Assembly: GCA_017544805.1 (NCBI GenBank)
Contig: JAFYDK010000063.1
Coordinates: 1-33,973, forward strand
Source of the DNA: Bacteroidales bacterium
GTDB taxonomy: Bacteria; Bacteroidota; Bacteroidia; Bacteroidales; UBA3824
DNA length: 33,973 nt
Direction of reading: 5' to 3'
The translations under genes were made by a program, and so were the position numbers. The first letter of the stretch is position 1; the number at the start of each line of letters is the position of its first letter. Shown piece by piece: positions 1 to 6,866 of the stretch. Below the pieces are notes generated by a model, which saw nothing but the letters and a program-made list of their open reading frames with translations, was not told the origin of the DNA and did no database searches.

Positions 1-160
1 GTCATATTATTATTTTCTCCTTTGGATAAAATTATCATTCGGGGTCATATTATTATTTTCTCCTTTGGATAAAATTATCATTCGGGGTCATATTATTATT
101 TTCTCCTTTGGATAAAATCATCATTCGGAGTCATATTATTATTTTCTCACTCTAAGAAAA
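1..160. repeat. 43-bp tandem repeat array, at least 3.4 copies, running off the left edge
   Basis: Units start at 1, 44, 87 and 130. Units 1 and 2 are identical. Unit 3 differs at two bases (C at 119, A at 129). Unit 4 keeps only its first 19 bases (130-148) and then decays. Units sit head to tail without spacers, so this is a tandem repeat and not CRISPR. The total copy number is unknown because the array enters from outside the window. The unit has no obvious internal hairpin. Read on the minus strand, each unit contains AAAGGAG and an ATG (see the separate entry). Confidence 0.93.
10..134 (-). other. Chain of three 12-codon micro-ORFs within the 43-bp repeats
   Basis: On the minus strand each repeat holds ATG, eleven further sense codons and TAA TAA. 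The micro-ORFs are 134-96, 91-53 and 48-10, and another ATG at 5 runs out of the window. The peptides read MTPNDDFIQRRK, MTPNDNFIQRRK and MTPNDNFIQRRK. The codons AGG AGA near each end also form the AAAGGAG Shine-Dalgarno-like sequence of the next ORF, with about 11 bases between GGAG and the next ATG and 4 bases between a TAA and that ATG. The two base changes in unit 3 give one silent change (ACT for ACC) and one Asn to Asp. I see no TAnnTTTG promoter on this strand between 135 and 300, so expression is unproven and the reading could be accidental. Confidence 0.35.
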
Positions 161-303
161 TCATTTCTTTAACGTTATTTAACAATTAAAATAAAAACCT
201 CATTACAATATCATAATTTAAGGATTTTATCATAAAATTATAATATATTTTACCGCTAAAAATATAAAAATATCAACATATTATTAAAAAAAATCAAGAA
301 TAA
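161..303. other. AT-rich non-coding stretch
   Basis: Very AT-rich DNA between the repeat array and the promoter at 304. I see no ORF, RNA gene or clear hairpin here, only short imperfect A/T dyads around 213-245. Confidence 0.5.
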
Positions 304-335
304 TTTGCATAATTAAAATAATGCTTTTAACTTTG
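304..335 (+). promoter_or_regulatory. Bacteroidetes-type promoter of the gene at 394
   Basis: TTTG at 304-307 and TAACTTTG at 328-335 are separated by 20 bases, matching the Bacteroidetes sigma-ABfr consensus (TTG, 19-21 bp, TAnnTTTG). Transcription would start near 341, giving a 5' leader of about 50 bases. Confidence 0.7.
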
Positions 336-393
336 TAGCACAATAATTAAACAAATTTATATTTTTTCAAACAACTTTTAAATTTTTAAGAAA

Positions 394-1083
394 ATGAGAA
401 CGATTATTTTTCGTAAAAAAATTGCAAATTTCACCAACAAACAGTTTGATGAATTTTTGCAACGAGTTGTAAAAGCCTCCGGCTCGTTAAAAAATGCTGC
501 TTTTACTAAATTAGTTTCACAATTGAGCAATTCGGCGAAAAAGTTTCACGATTTGCGAATGGTTTTGCCGGCATCGGCATACACTGAAAAAATCAACGAA
601 ATCGGACGTCAGGCGGACGAAATATTCCGCAAAATAAAAATGACGGTAGATTACAATACGTTGTGTTTGAGCGGAAAAGAACAAGAAGCCGCTAAAAAAT
701 TTCAGTCTGTTATCGCCTTTTACGGTTATATTCCTCAAGACGGAATAGTTAAAAAGTTCGTAAACTACGATTCCCTTGTATCGGAATTAAACTCTGATAC
801 AAATGCTGTTACGGTGTTGAACCTTAAAACCCAGCTTACAAAATTAGCGGATTTAACAAAAGAATACCGTGAAAACATTCTCTTAAGAGATAATTACCGC
901 TCGGGAATAAAAGGTAAACGTAAAGAGGCAAGAATTACCGCCATAAAGGACTTTACAAACCTCAGAGATTCCATAGAGGCTTTCGCAGTACTAAACACAG
1001 AAACGGAAGTTTCTCAATTTAGTAATCTTATAAACGAAGCGTTTATCAACGTAAGTCCGAACTCAAAGAAAAAAGAGTCATAA
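394..1083 (+). CDS. Hypothetical protein, resembling the Bacteroidetes DUF6261-like family
   Basis: A 229-residue, lysine-rich protein with no signal peptide and no membrane segment, so probably cytoplasmic. It looks largely helical, with long amphipathic stretches around residues 10-80 and 130-215. I see no catalytic motif. The size and general look resemble the DUF6261 proteins, which are abundant paralogues in Bacteroidales of unknown function, but I made that link from memory and it is tentative. The gene stands alone: it has its own consensus promoter at 304-335 and a strong hairpin terminator 8 bases past its stop. The start ATG at 394 lies in an A/T-rich leader without Shine-Dalgarno, as is usual in this phylum. 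Confidence 0.72.
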   Translation: MRTIIFRKKIANFTNKQFDEFLQRVVKASGSLKNAAFTKLVSQLSNSAKKFHDLRMVLPASAYTEKINEIGRQADEIFRKIKMTVDYNTLCLSGKEQEAAKKFQSVIAFYGYIPQDGIVKKFVNYDSLVSELNSDTNAVTVLNLKTQLTKLADLTKEYRENILLRDNYRSGIKGKRKEARITAIKDFTNLRDSIEAFAVLNTETEVSQFSNLINEAFINVSPNSKKKES

Positions 1084-1089
1084 AAAAAG

Positions 1090-1123
1090 AACAGCCGCAA
1101 TGTGTTTTGCGGCTGTTTTTTTT
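1090..1123 (+). terminator. Rho-independent terminator
   Basis: A 10-bp perfect stem (1091-1100 with 1107-1116, ACAGCCGCAA with TTGCGGCTGT) and a 6-base loop, followed by a T run through 1123. It closes the transcript of the gene at 394. Confidence 0.93.
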
Positions 1124-1215
1124 CCTCGCTAATAAAAAGATTCACAATTTTTTGGTGGAAAACTCCGTTATTTATCAATAAAAATTAATTAATCTTTTTA
1201 AAATTTATAAAAACC

Positions 1216-2574
1216 ATGAAAAAAATTTATTATTATTCGCTTTTATTAGCGTTAGCGGCTCAATCCGTAACTTACACGTCATGTAAAAATGACGATAACG
1301 AAGACGAAATAACACCGTCAAACAATACAGAACAATCAAGCGAACAAAACAACAATACAGAACAAACAAACGAACAAAACAAAAATGTCGAAAAGTTCAC
1401 TGTAACTATTAACCTCAACGAAAATCCGCTACCTCTTGTTTATACAGAAGAAAAAGGCAAAACAATCAATATCAATATTGATGAATTGCTGAAGAATGAA
1501 AGCATAAAAGATTATTTAAAAGCTTATGAAATCTTTTCGATAACAGAAAACGGCAAAGAGATTAAAGATAATATTACTTTTAACGGTGATGCTAAAATTG
1601 AAATCACTGCTTTGAAACACGCTGATATAAAAATACAGTTCCCTAATGAAGAGGGTAAAATCTTGTACCGTAAAGAAGAACTTAAATCCGGAGATCTTGA
1701 GTCGGAGGAATATTGGATGTATACAACTAAAGAAAACGAATTATATACACTGATTAGACAAAATAAAGAAGAAAATTATGCTAATGCCAAAAAACAAATT
1801 TATAAATATGATTCAGAAAACGAAAAATTCTATCATCTTCGTTATAATGGAGATCGTCAATATGACGGTTATTTCATCAAAAACGGAGATAAATATTATC
1901 AAACAACCTTGTACCGCTTGGTAAAAAAAGATAATACCGTAAAAGGTTATCAAACAGAATGGATATTGGAAGAAACAAATGATGCTAAAAGCATTAAAAA
2001 AGATGGGTTAGCGGACATTGAACCCCAAGTATCAGATAATATCACAATTACTGCTGATAAATTTAATGATTCCGAATACGAATACAAAGACGGTATTATT
2101 ACATTAGAAAATGGTAATAAATATATTTACGACGGTACATATCTTTATGAAATTTATTATGAATATAGCTTAATAGATTACACTAATCCGTTCAAAAGCG
2201 ATGAACTTTTGGAGTATAAAGATGTTAGAGTAGAAGGTTATGGAACTGAGATCTCAGAGATAATGGAAATTTATACAGAAGCTAATAGGATTCCCAATAC
2301 AAATATTTATGAAGTTTATGAAAATGGTGTGAAGAATTTATATGGTATATACAATTGGGATGGTGATAATATAATTACTTATGGTGAGGCTAAAAGCTGG
2401 ATTTATGAATTCAACACTTACCCGTTTGGAAAATTAAACAACATGATCGCTATATTTCCTGACGGAAAAGTAATTTATGATGACATTTTAATGGACTACA
2501 TAGAAAATTCTGCTGTCATATACGAAAATAAATACATCGTTATTAATGCGTCAAGATATTATCACGAAGGATAG
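1216..2574 (+). CDS. Surface-exposed lipoprotein, paralogue of the gene at 2902
   Basis: 452 residues. The N-terminus (MKK, then a hydrophobic core) ends at a lipobox-like TSC with the lipid cysteine at residue 23. The next residues, KNDDNEDE, form an acidic run like the Bacteroidetes lipoprotein export signal, so the mature protein is probably displayed on the cell surface. A low-complexity N/E/Q/T linker (about residues 35-60) follows, then a Tyr/Asp/Glu-rich body. It is clearly homologous to the next gene: both carry NGDKYY, VKGYQTEW or TKGYQTEW, and a KYIYDGTYLY block, and both start the body with EKF(T/S)VT(I/V)NLN. I do not recognise a named domain and propose no function. No consensus promoter was found directly upstream. 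Confidence 0.85.
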   Translation: MKKIYYYSLLLALAAQSVTYTSCKNDDNEDEITPSNNTEQSSEQNNNTEQTNEQNKNVEKFTVTINLNENPLPLVYTEEKGKTININIDELLKNESIKDYLKAYEIFSITENGKEIKDNITFNGDAKIEITALKHADIKIQFPNEEGKILYRKEELKSGDLESEEYWMYTTKENELYTLIRQNKEENYANAKKQIYKYDSENEKFYHLRYNGDRQYDGYFIKNGDKYYQTTLYRLVKKDNTVKGYQTEWILEETNDAKSIKKDGLADIEPQVSDNITITADKFNDSEYEYKDGIITLENGNKYIYDGTYLYEIYYEYSLIDYTNPFKSDELLEYKDVRVEGYGTEISEIMEIYTEANRIPNTNIYEVYENGVKNLYGIYNWDGDNIITYGEAKSWIYEFNTYPFGKLNNMIAIFPDGKVIYDDILMDYIENSAVIYENKYIVINASRYYHEG

Positions 2575-2581
2575 TCTTTTT

Positions 2582-2687
2582 GACGGGGTTGTCTAAAAAG
2601 TTGGAGTGCGGGCTTCCAGCCCGCCTTTACAAGCATTTGCAGGCAAGGATGCCTGCGTTCCAATACCACTTTTTAGACAACCTCGTC
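2582..2687. repeat. Palindromic intergenic repeat folding as a three-way junction
   Basis: The outer arms 2582-2600 and 2669-2687 are inverted copies (GACGGGGTTGTCTAAAAAG against GACGAGGTTGTCTAAAAAG, one mismatch). The stem continues as TTGGA (2601-2605) with TCCAA (2659-2663). Inside are two perfect 7-bp GC-rich hairpins: GCGGGCT/AGCCCGC (2608-2624) and GCAGGCA/TGCCTGC (2639-2656). No ORF lies inside. The GC content of the inner hairpins is far above the surroundings. This looks like a dispersed REP- or MITE-like element that may also act as a terminator after the lipoprotein gene, which ends 7 bases upstream. Confidence 0.8.
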
Positions 2688-2901
2688 TTTATTATTTTAA
2701 ATGGGGTATATTAAAATCCTAATATATGTTTTTTGATAAAAATTTTCCTTGTCATAAAAAATGAATAACGATATATATTAAAAAAAAAAATCAATATTTT
2801 TTTTCGTACACCGTTTTTTTTATAAAAAAAAATTATGGAATTTTTCTTAAAACTTTATCTTATTAGTATAATTCAAACATAATTTAAACTTTAAAAAAAA
2901 C
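2688..2901. other. AT-rich intergenic leader of the second lipoprotein gene
   Basis: Long A and T tracts (for example around 2779-2790 and 2813-2830). I see no ORF, RNA or perfect TAnnTTTG box. The promoter of the gene at 2902 is presumably here but is not recognisable by consensus. Confidence 0.45.
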
Positions 2902-4290
2902 ATGAAAAGAAGATTTCTGTATTATTCACTCGTAGCAGTGATGGCGGCCTCAGCCGTAACTTTCTCATCTTGCGACAAAGATGATGACAAAGATACTAAC
3001 AACACAACAACGACTACTACAACTACCGACAACACGGAAAAAGAAGAGAAAAAAGAAGTTGAAAAATTCTCGGTAACCGTTAATCTCAACGGTGAATCAA
3101 TTTTGTCACAACAAGTAGAAGTAGGTCAAAAATTCACTCTCAACCTTGACGAATTAACAAAGAATCCTCTCACACAAGAGGCTCTCAAGGGTTATGAAAT
3201 ACTTTCAATCACTCAGGACGGAAAAGAAGTAAGCGGAAATATAGAAATCTCTGCTGAAGCTAAATATGAAATCAACGCCGTTAAATATGCTAATTTGGAA
3301 TTCAAATTACACAATCAAGAAGGTAAAATTTTGCACTCATCGTATAGAGAAACCAATGAACCTTTAAAGAAAGATGCTCCCCAAGCAACTTATCAAAGTG
3401 ATAGTTGGATATGTCCTATAAGCGATAATAGTTTTTATGAGGTATATAGAAACTATTGGGACGAATCTACTTGTTACGGAGATGGAACAACTTACTACTA
3501 TGAACAAGAAACAGGAAAAGTATATATATATGTTATAGGGAAAAATGTAGCCAAAGGAAATGAATATAAACAATACGAATCTTATTTTTTCAAAAACGGA
3601 GACAAATATTACGATGCAGCCCCCTACCGTTATGTAAAAAAAGAAGGAACTACAAAAGGTTATCAAACAGAATGGACACCGGAAGAAGAGAAAAATGAAA
3701 AATTAGGAAAACAACTAGTAGCACGCCCGATAAACTCTAATATTACTATCTCGGGCGAAAAATTCATTAGTGATGAAAATAATTATACCTATGAATACGA
3801 AAACGGTATTATCACGATAGAAGACGGTACCAAATATATTTATGACGGTACTTATCTTTATCAAATTTATAACGAATATAGCATAGAAGATTACAAACCG
3901 TTACCAACCGGTAAACTTTTGAATATAGAAGAAATTAATTTAGACAATTCCATTAATAAAAACGTATTCACAAAAGTTGATGATGATGTTAATGTTTATA
4001 TGGATAATGAAGATGAATATAATGATGATTTGTACGGTTTTTACGATTGGGACAAAAGTAATTCAATAGAATATGAAGAATTTAATTGGACAACTATCAT
4101 TAATTTTGACGAATATCCTTTCGGTGAATTTTCGCTTCAACACACTTTGTATCGAATTTTTCCGGATAATAAAATATATATCTTCTTGATTGGTGGTTTG
4201 TATGATATTAAAGAAAATACGATTTTTACTGACGGAAATTATATCGCAATTGATGTTAGTAAATACGATGAAAGCAAATTGGATAAATAA
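2902..4290 (+). CDS. Surface-exposed lipoprotein, paralogue of the gene at 1216
   Basis: 462 residues. The signal peptide starts MKRRF and ends with FSSC, the lipid cysteine being residue 24. DKDDDKD follows at once, a strong match to the Bacteroidetes surface-export signal. Next come a Thr-rich low-complexity linker (about residues 34-45) and an EKEEKKE patch, then a body homologous to the gene at 1216. The best conserved stretches are the central NGDKYY...GYQTEW region and the GII(T)I(E)DG-KYIYDGTYLY region near residues 300-325. The C-terminal thirds are more diverged. The two genes are probably a tandem duplication. No named domain is recognised. A surface role such as adhesion or ligand binding is conceivable but not shown by the sequence. 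Confidence 0.85.
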   Translation: MKRRFLYYSLVAVMAASAVTFSSCDKDDDKDTNNTTTTTTTTDNTEKEEKKEVEKFSVTVNLNGESILSQQVEVGQKFTLNLDELTKNPLTQEALKGYEILSITQDGKEVSGNIEISAEAKYEINAVKYANLEFKLHNQEGKILHSSYRETNEPLKKDAPQATYQSDSWICPISDNSFYEVYRNYWDESTCYGDGTTYYYEQETGKVYIYVIGKNVAKGNEYKQYESYFFKNGDKYYDAAPYRYVKKEGTTKGYQTEWTPEEEKNEKLGKQLVARPINSNITISGEKFISDENNYTYEYENGIITIEDGTKYIYDGTYLYQIYNEYSIEDYKPLPTGKLLNIEEINLDNSINKNVFTKVDDDVNVYMDNEDEYNDDLYGFYDWDKSNSIEYEEFNWTTIINFDEYPFGEFSLQHTLYRIFPDNKIYIFLIGGLYDIKENTIFTDGNYIAIDVSKYDESKLDK

Positions 4291-4392
4291 ATTTGTCTAA
4301 GTTGCAAAAAAAATCATAAATATGACGAAAATTATGTTGTAATTTATAATTATAAGAAAGTTAAATTTTAGGTTTTTGTCATAAAAAAAATT

Positions 4393-4430
4393 AAAAGAGG
4401 TTGTTTAAAAACTAACAACCTCTTTTTTTT
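4393..4430 (+). terminator. Rho-independent terminator
   Basis: A 13-bp perfect stem, AAAAGAGGTTGTT (4393-4405) with AACAACCTCTTTT (4414-4426), an 8-base loop and a T run to 4430. It ends the lipoprotein transcript. The core GAGGTTGT(T)TAAAAA closely resembles the outer arm of the repeat at 2582-2687 (GAGGTTGTCTAAAAAG). Confidence 0.9.
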
Positions 4431-4465
4431 ATACTTTTTAATTATAAGTTCCCAAAAAAAAATAA

Positions 4466-4473
4466 TAAATTTG
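4466..4473 (+). promoter_or_regulatory. -7 box of the serB-mrp operon
   Basis: TAAATTTG matches TAnnTTTG and lies 31 bases before the serB start. No clear TTG was found 19-21 bases further upstream, so only the -7 half is supported. Confidence 0.5.
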
Positions 4474-4504
4474 CAAAAATTTTTTTTTAGATTAAACAAC
4501 TTAC

Positions 4505-5737
4505 ATGGAAACATTTGACGAACAAGAAATAATAATGGCATCTATAACCGGAGAAGACAAACCCGGTTTAACATCTTGTTTATCAGCCATTATAGCAAAA
4601 TACAACGCAACCATACTTGATATAGGTCAGGCAGATATTCACAATTCCCTTTCGCTTGGGATAATGTTTATCGCCGAGCAAAAAAACTCTGGTAACATCT
4701 TGAAAGAAATGCTTTTCAAGTCGTGTGAACTCGGGGTTCAAGTACGTTTTTCACCTATTTCGATTGAGGAATACAACCGTTGGGTATCGCTTCAAGGCAA
4801 AAACCGCTATATCGTAACGCTTTTGGGCAGAAAGATTTCAGCGGGATTAATTGCCGAGGTTTCAAGGGTTTTAGCAGAACAAGGTCTTAACATTGATGCC
4901 ATAACGCGTCTTACGGGACGTATTCCGCTCAACGCAGACGTGGAAAAACACGGACAAACACGTGCTTGCGTTGAAATGTCAGTCAGAGGCACGCCCAAAG
5001 ACCGTCCTTTCCTTCACGGCGAATTTATGAGAATTTCGCAGGAAATGGGTTATGACATTTCGTTTCAGGAAGACAACCTTTACCGCAGAAACCGTCGTCT
5101 TATATGTTTTGACATGGACTCTACTCTTATTCAGACCGAAGTTATTGACGAACTCGCAATACGTGCCGGTGTCGGCGACGAGGTTAAAGCCATAACAGAA
5201 TCGGCAATGAGAGGCGAAATAGATTTTTGTGAAAGTTTCAAACGCAGGGTTTCGCTTTTAAAAGGTCTTGACGAAAGCGTTATGAAAGACATCGCTGAAA
5301 ATCTTCCTATCACGGAAGGCGTGGCAAGAACGCTGAAAATATTAAAACAATACGGCTATAAAATTGCAATACTTTCGGGCGGTTTCACGTATTTCGGCAA
5401 TTACTTAAAACAAAAATTCGATATTGATTTTGTTTACGCCAACGAGCTTGAAATCAAAGACGGTAAACTAACGGGAAATTATGTCGGCGACATAGTGGAC
5501 GGAAAACGCAAAGCCGAACTCCTAAAACTAATCGCACAATTAGAGCATCTTGATTTGCAACAGGTTATAGCCGTCGGCGACGGTGCTAACGATTTGCCGA
5601 TGCTCAACATTGCAGGTCTTGGCATAGCATATCACGCCAAACCAAAAGTAAAGGAAAACGCCAAACAGTCGATTTCTTCAATCGGAATTGACGGTGTTTT
5701 GTACATGTTAGGATTTAAAGATTCGTACATTCAGTAG
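4505..5737 (+). CDS. serB: Phosphoserine phosphatase SerB with N-terminal ACT domains
   Basis: 410 residues, cytoplasmic. It would hydrolyse O-phospho-L-serine to serine, the last step of serine synthesis. The N-terminal 180 residues contain two ACT-like regulatory domains (about 8-85 and 102-180), which usually sense amino acids. The catalytic HAD domain follows: DMDST at 203-207 with the nucleophile Asp203, the SGGF segment near 295, the conserved Lys in the VDGKRKAELL region, and GDGAND at 358-363 for Mg binding. The length fits the ACT-containing SerB of Bacteroidetes. The start at 4505 was chosen because it follows the A/T leader directly. M11 (4535) is a possible alternative that would still keep the ACT domain. 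It is followed 16 bases later by mrp, so the two are probably co-transcribed. Confidence 0.93.
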   Translation: METFDEQEIIMASITGEDKPGLTSCLSAIIAKYNATILDIGQADIHNSLSLGIMFIAEQKNSGNILKEMLFKSCELGVQVRFSPISIEEYNRWVSLQGKNRYIVTLLGRKISAGLIAEVSRVLAEQGLNIDAITRLTGRIPLNADVEKHGQTRACVEMSVRGTPKDRPFLHGEFMRISQEMGYDISFQEDNLYRRNRRLICFDMDSTLIQTEVIDELAIRAGVGDEVKAITESAMRGEIDFCESFKRRVSLLKGLDESVMKDIAENLPITEGVARTLKILKQYGYKIAILSGGFTYFGNYLKQKFDIDFVYANELEIKDGKLTGNYVGDIVDGKRKAELLKLIAQLEHLDLQQVIAVGDGANDLPMLNIAGLGIAYHAKPKVKENAKQSISSIGIDGVLYMLGFKDSYIQ

Positions 5738-5753
5738 AAAAAAAAATAAGCAA

Positions 5754-6815
5754 ATGAGTAAAAATATTACGAAAGAGGATGTTATCAACGCATTAAAATT
5801 GATAACCAATCCTCAAAATCAAAAAGATATAGTAACCTCCGGCCTTGTAGAAGATGTTGAGGTAAAACAAGATGGAATAAGTGTGCATTTGAAAATCACT
5901 CATGCCACCAAACCCCTTTTGAGTTCGCTCAAAAAAGCCGTTCATCAGGTAATCGAGGCAGACATAAGTGCGGAAATTCCCGTTGAAATTTTCATTAGCG
6001 AAGTCGAAATTCCTCATTCTCAAGAAGAAAAGGATATTCCTCTGTCAAAAGTTAAAAATATAATAGCCGTAGCCTCAGGCAAAGGCGGCGTAGGAAAATC
6101 AACAATAACGGCAAATCTTGCAATAGGTCTTGCGAAATTAGGTTTTTCGGTAGGATTGATAGATGCTGATGTTTTCGGACCGTCAATGCCGAAAATGTTT
6201 GGCCTTGAGGATTATCAGCCGCTTTCCAAAAAGGTAGGCGACAAAGATTTGATAATTCCCGCTGAAAAATACGGTGTAAAAGTTCTTTCAATGGGATTTT
6301 TCATTGACCCTGAAAACCCTGCAATTTGGAGAGGACCTATGGCTTCAAACTTTTTGAACCAGATAATCAACGACGGAGATTGGGGAGAATTGGATTATTT
6401 ACTTTTCGACCTTCCTCCCGGCACGAGCGACATACATCTGACCGTTGTTCAGACCTTGAAATTAAAAGGAGCGATAATCGTTTCAACACCGCAGCAAGTA
6501 GCGATAGCCGATGTTGTAAAAGGTATTAATATGTTTAGAAACGATAAGATTGACGTTCCTATTTTGGGAATTGTTGAAAATATGGCATGGTTTACGCCCA
6601 AAGAATTGCCGCAAAACAAGTATTACATTTTCGGCAAAGAAGGCAACAAGAAAGTAGCCGAGAAATACGGTCTTGACCTTTTGGCGCAAATTCCTTTAGT
6701 TCAGTCCGTATGCGAGAACGGGGACAACGGTACGCCCTCGGTTTTGGACGATAACTCTATGACTTCAAAATACTTCATGGATTTAGCTCAAAAGATTAAA
6801 GATAAAACCAATTAA
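5754..6815 (+). CDS. mrp: Mrp/NBP35-family P-loop ATPase, Fe-S cluster carrier
   Basis: 353 residues, cytoplasmic. An N-terminal MIP18/DUF59 domain (about 5-95) is followed by the ParA/MinD-like ATPase domain. The deviant Walker A GKGGVGKS is at 109-116, and DADVFGPSMP and FDLPPGTSD are characteristic of the family. Family members bind and transfer Fe-S clusters to apoproteins. The usual C-terminal CxxC is absent: the segment after VENMAWF reads TPKELPQNKYYIFG. As far as I recall this is the normal form in Bacteroidetes and not damage. The gene probably shares a transcript with serB. It converges on the minus-strand ATPase at 6847 and ends at a shared hairpin. Confidence 0.93.
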   Translation: MSKNITKEDVINALKLITNPQNQKDIVTSGLVEDVEVKQDGISVHLKITHATKPLLSSLKKAVHQVIEADISAEIPVEIFISEVEIPHSQEEKDIPLSKVKNIIAVASGKGGVGKSTITANLAIGLAKLGFSVGLIDADVFGPSMPKMFGLEDYQPLSKKVGDKDLIIPAEKYGVKVLSMGFFIDPENPAIWRGPMASNFLNQIINDGDWGELDYLLFDLPPGTSDIHLTVVQTLKLKGAIIVSTPQQVAIADVVKGINMFRNDKIDVPILGIVENMAWFTPKELPQNKYYIFGKEGNKKVAEKYGLDLLAQIPLVQSVCENGDNGTPSVLDDNSMTSKYFMDLAQKIKDKTN

Positions 6816-6819
6816 AAAT

Positions 6820-6866
6820 TTTTTCATGCGGGGTGTAATAAAATTATTACCACTCCGCATCTTTTA
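6820..6866. terminator. Bidirectional terminator between convergent genes
   Basis: A long dyad, ATGCGGGGTGTAATAA (from 6826) against TTATTACCACTCCGCAT (to 6860), with one mismatch and one bulge. It is flanked by T runs on the left (6819-6824, serving the minus strand as A/T) and CTTTT on the right. It overlaps the stop codon (6847-6849) of the minus-strand ATPase gene and can serve mrp from the other side. Confidence 0.8.

Noticed and set aside
1..160. CRISPR array
   Set aside because: Units are contiguous 43-bp copies with no variable spacers.
2582..2687. Insertion sequence or tRNA-like gene
   Set aside because: It is too short for a transposase, has no ORF, and the three-stem fold lacks a tRNA anticodon arm, T-loop and acceptor end.
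4807..4998. Minus-strand ORF inside serB, and many other short overlapping ORFs across the window
   Set aside because: They are antisense or out-of-frame shadows of well supported genes, with no promoter and no recognisable protein.
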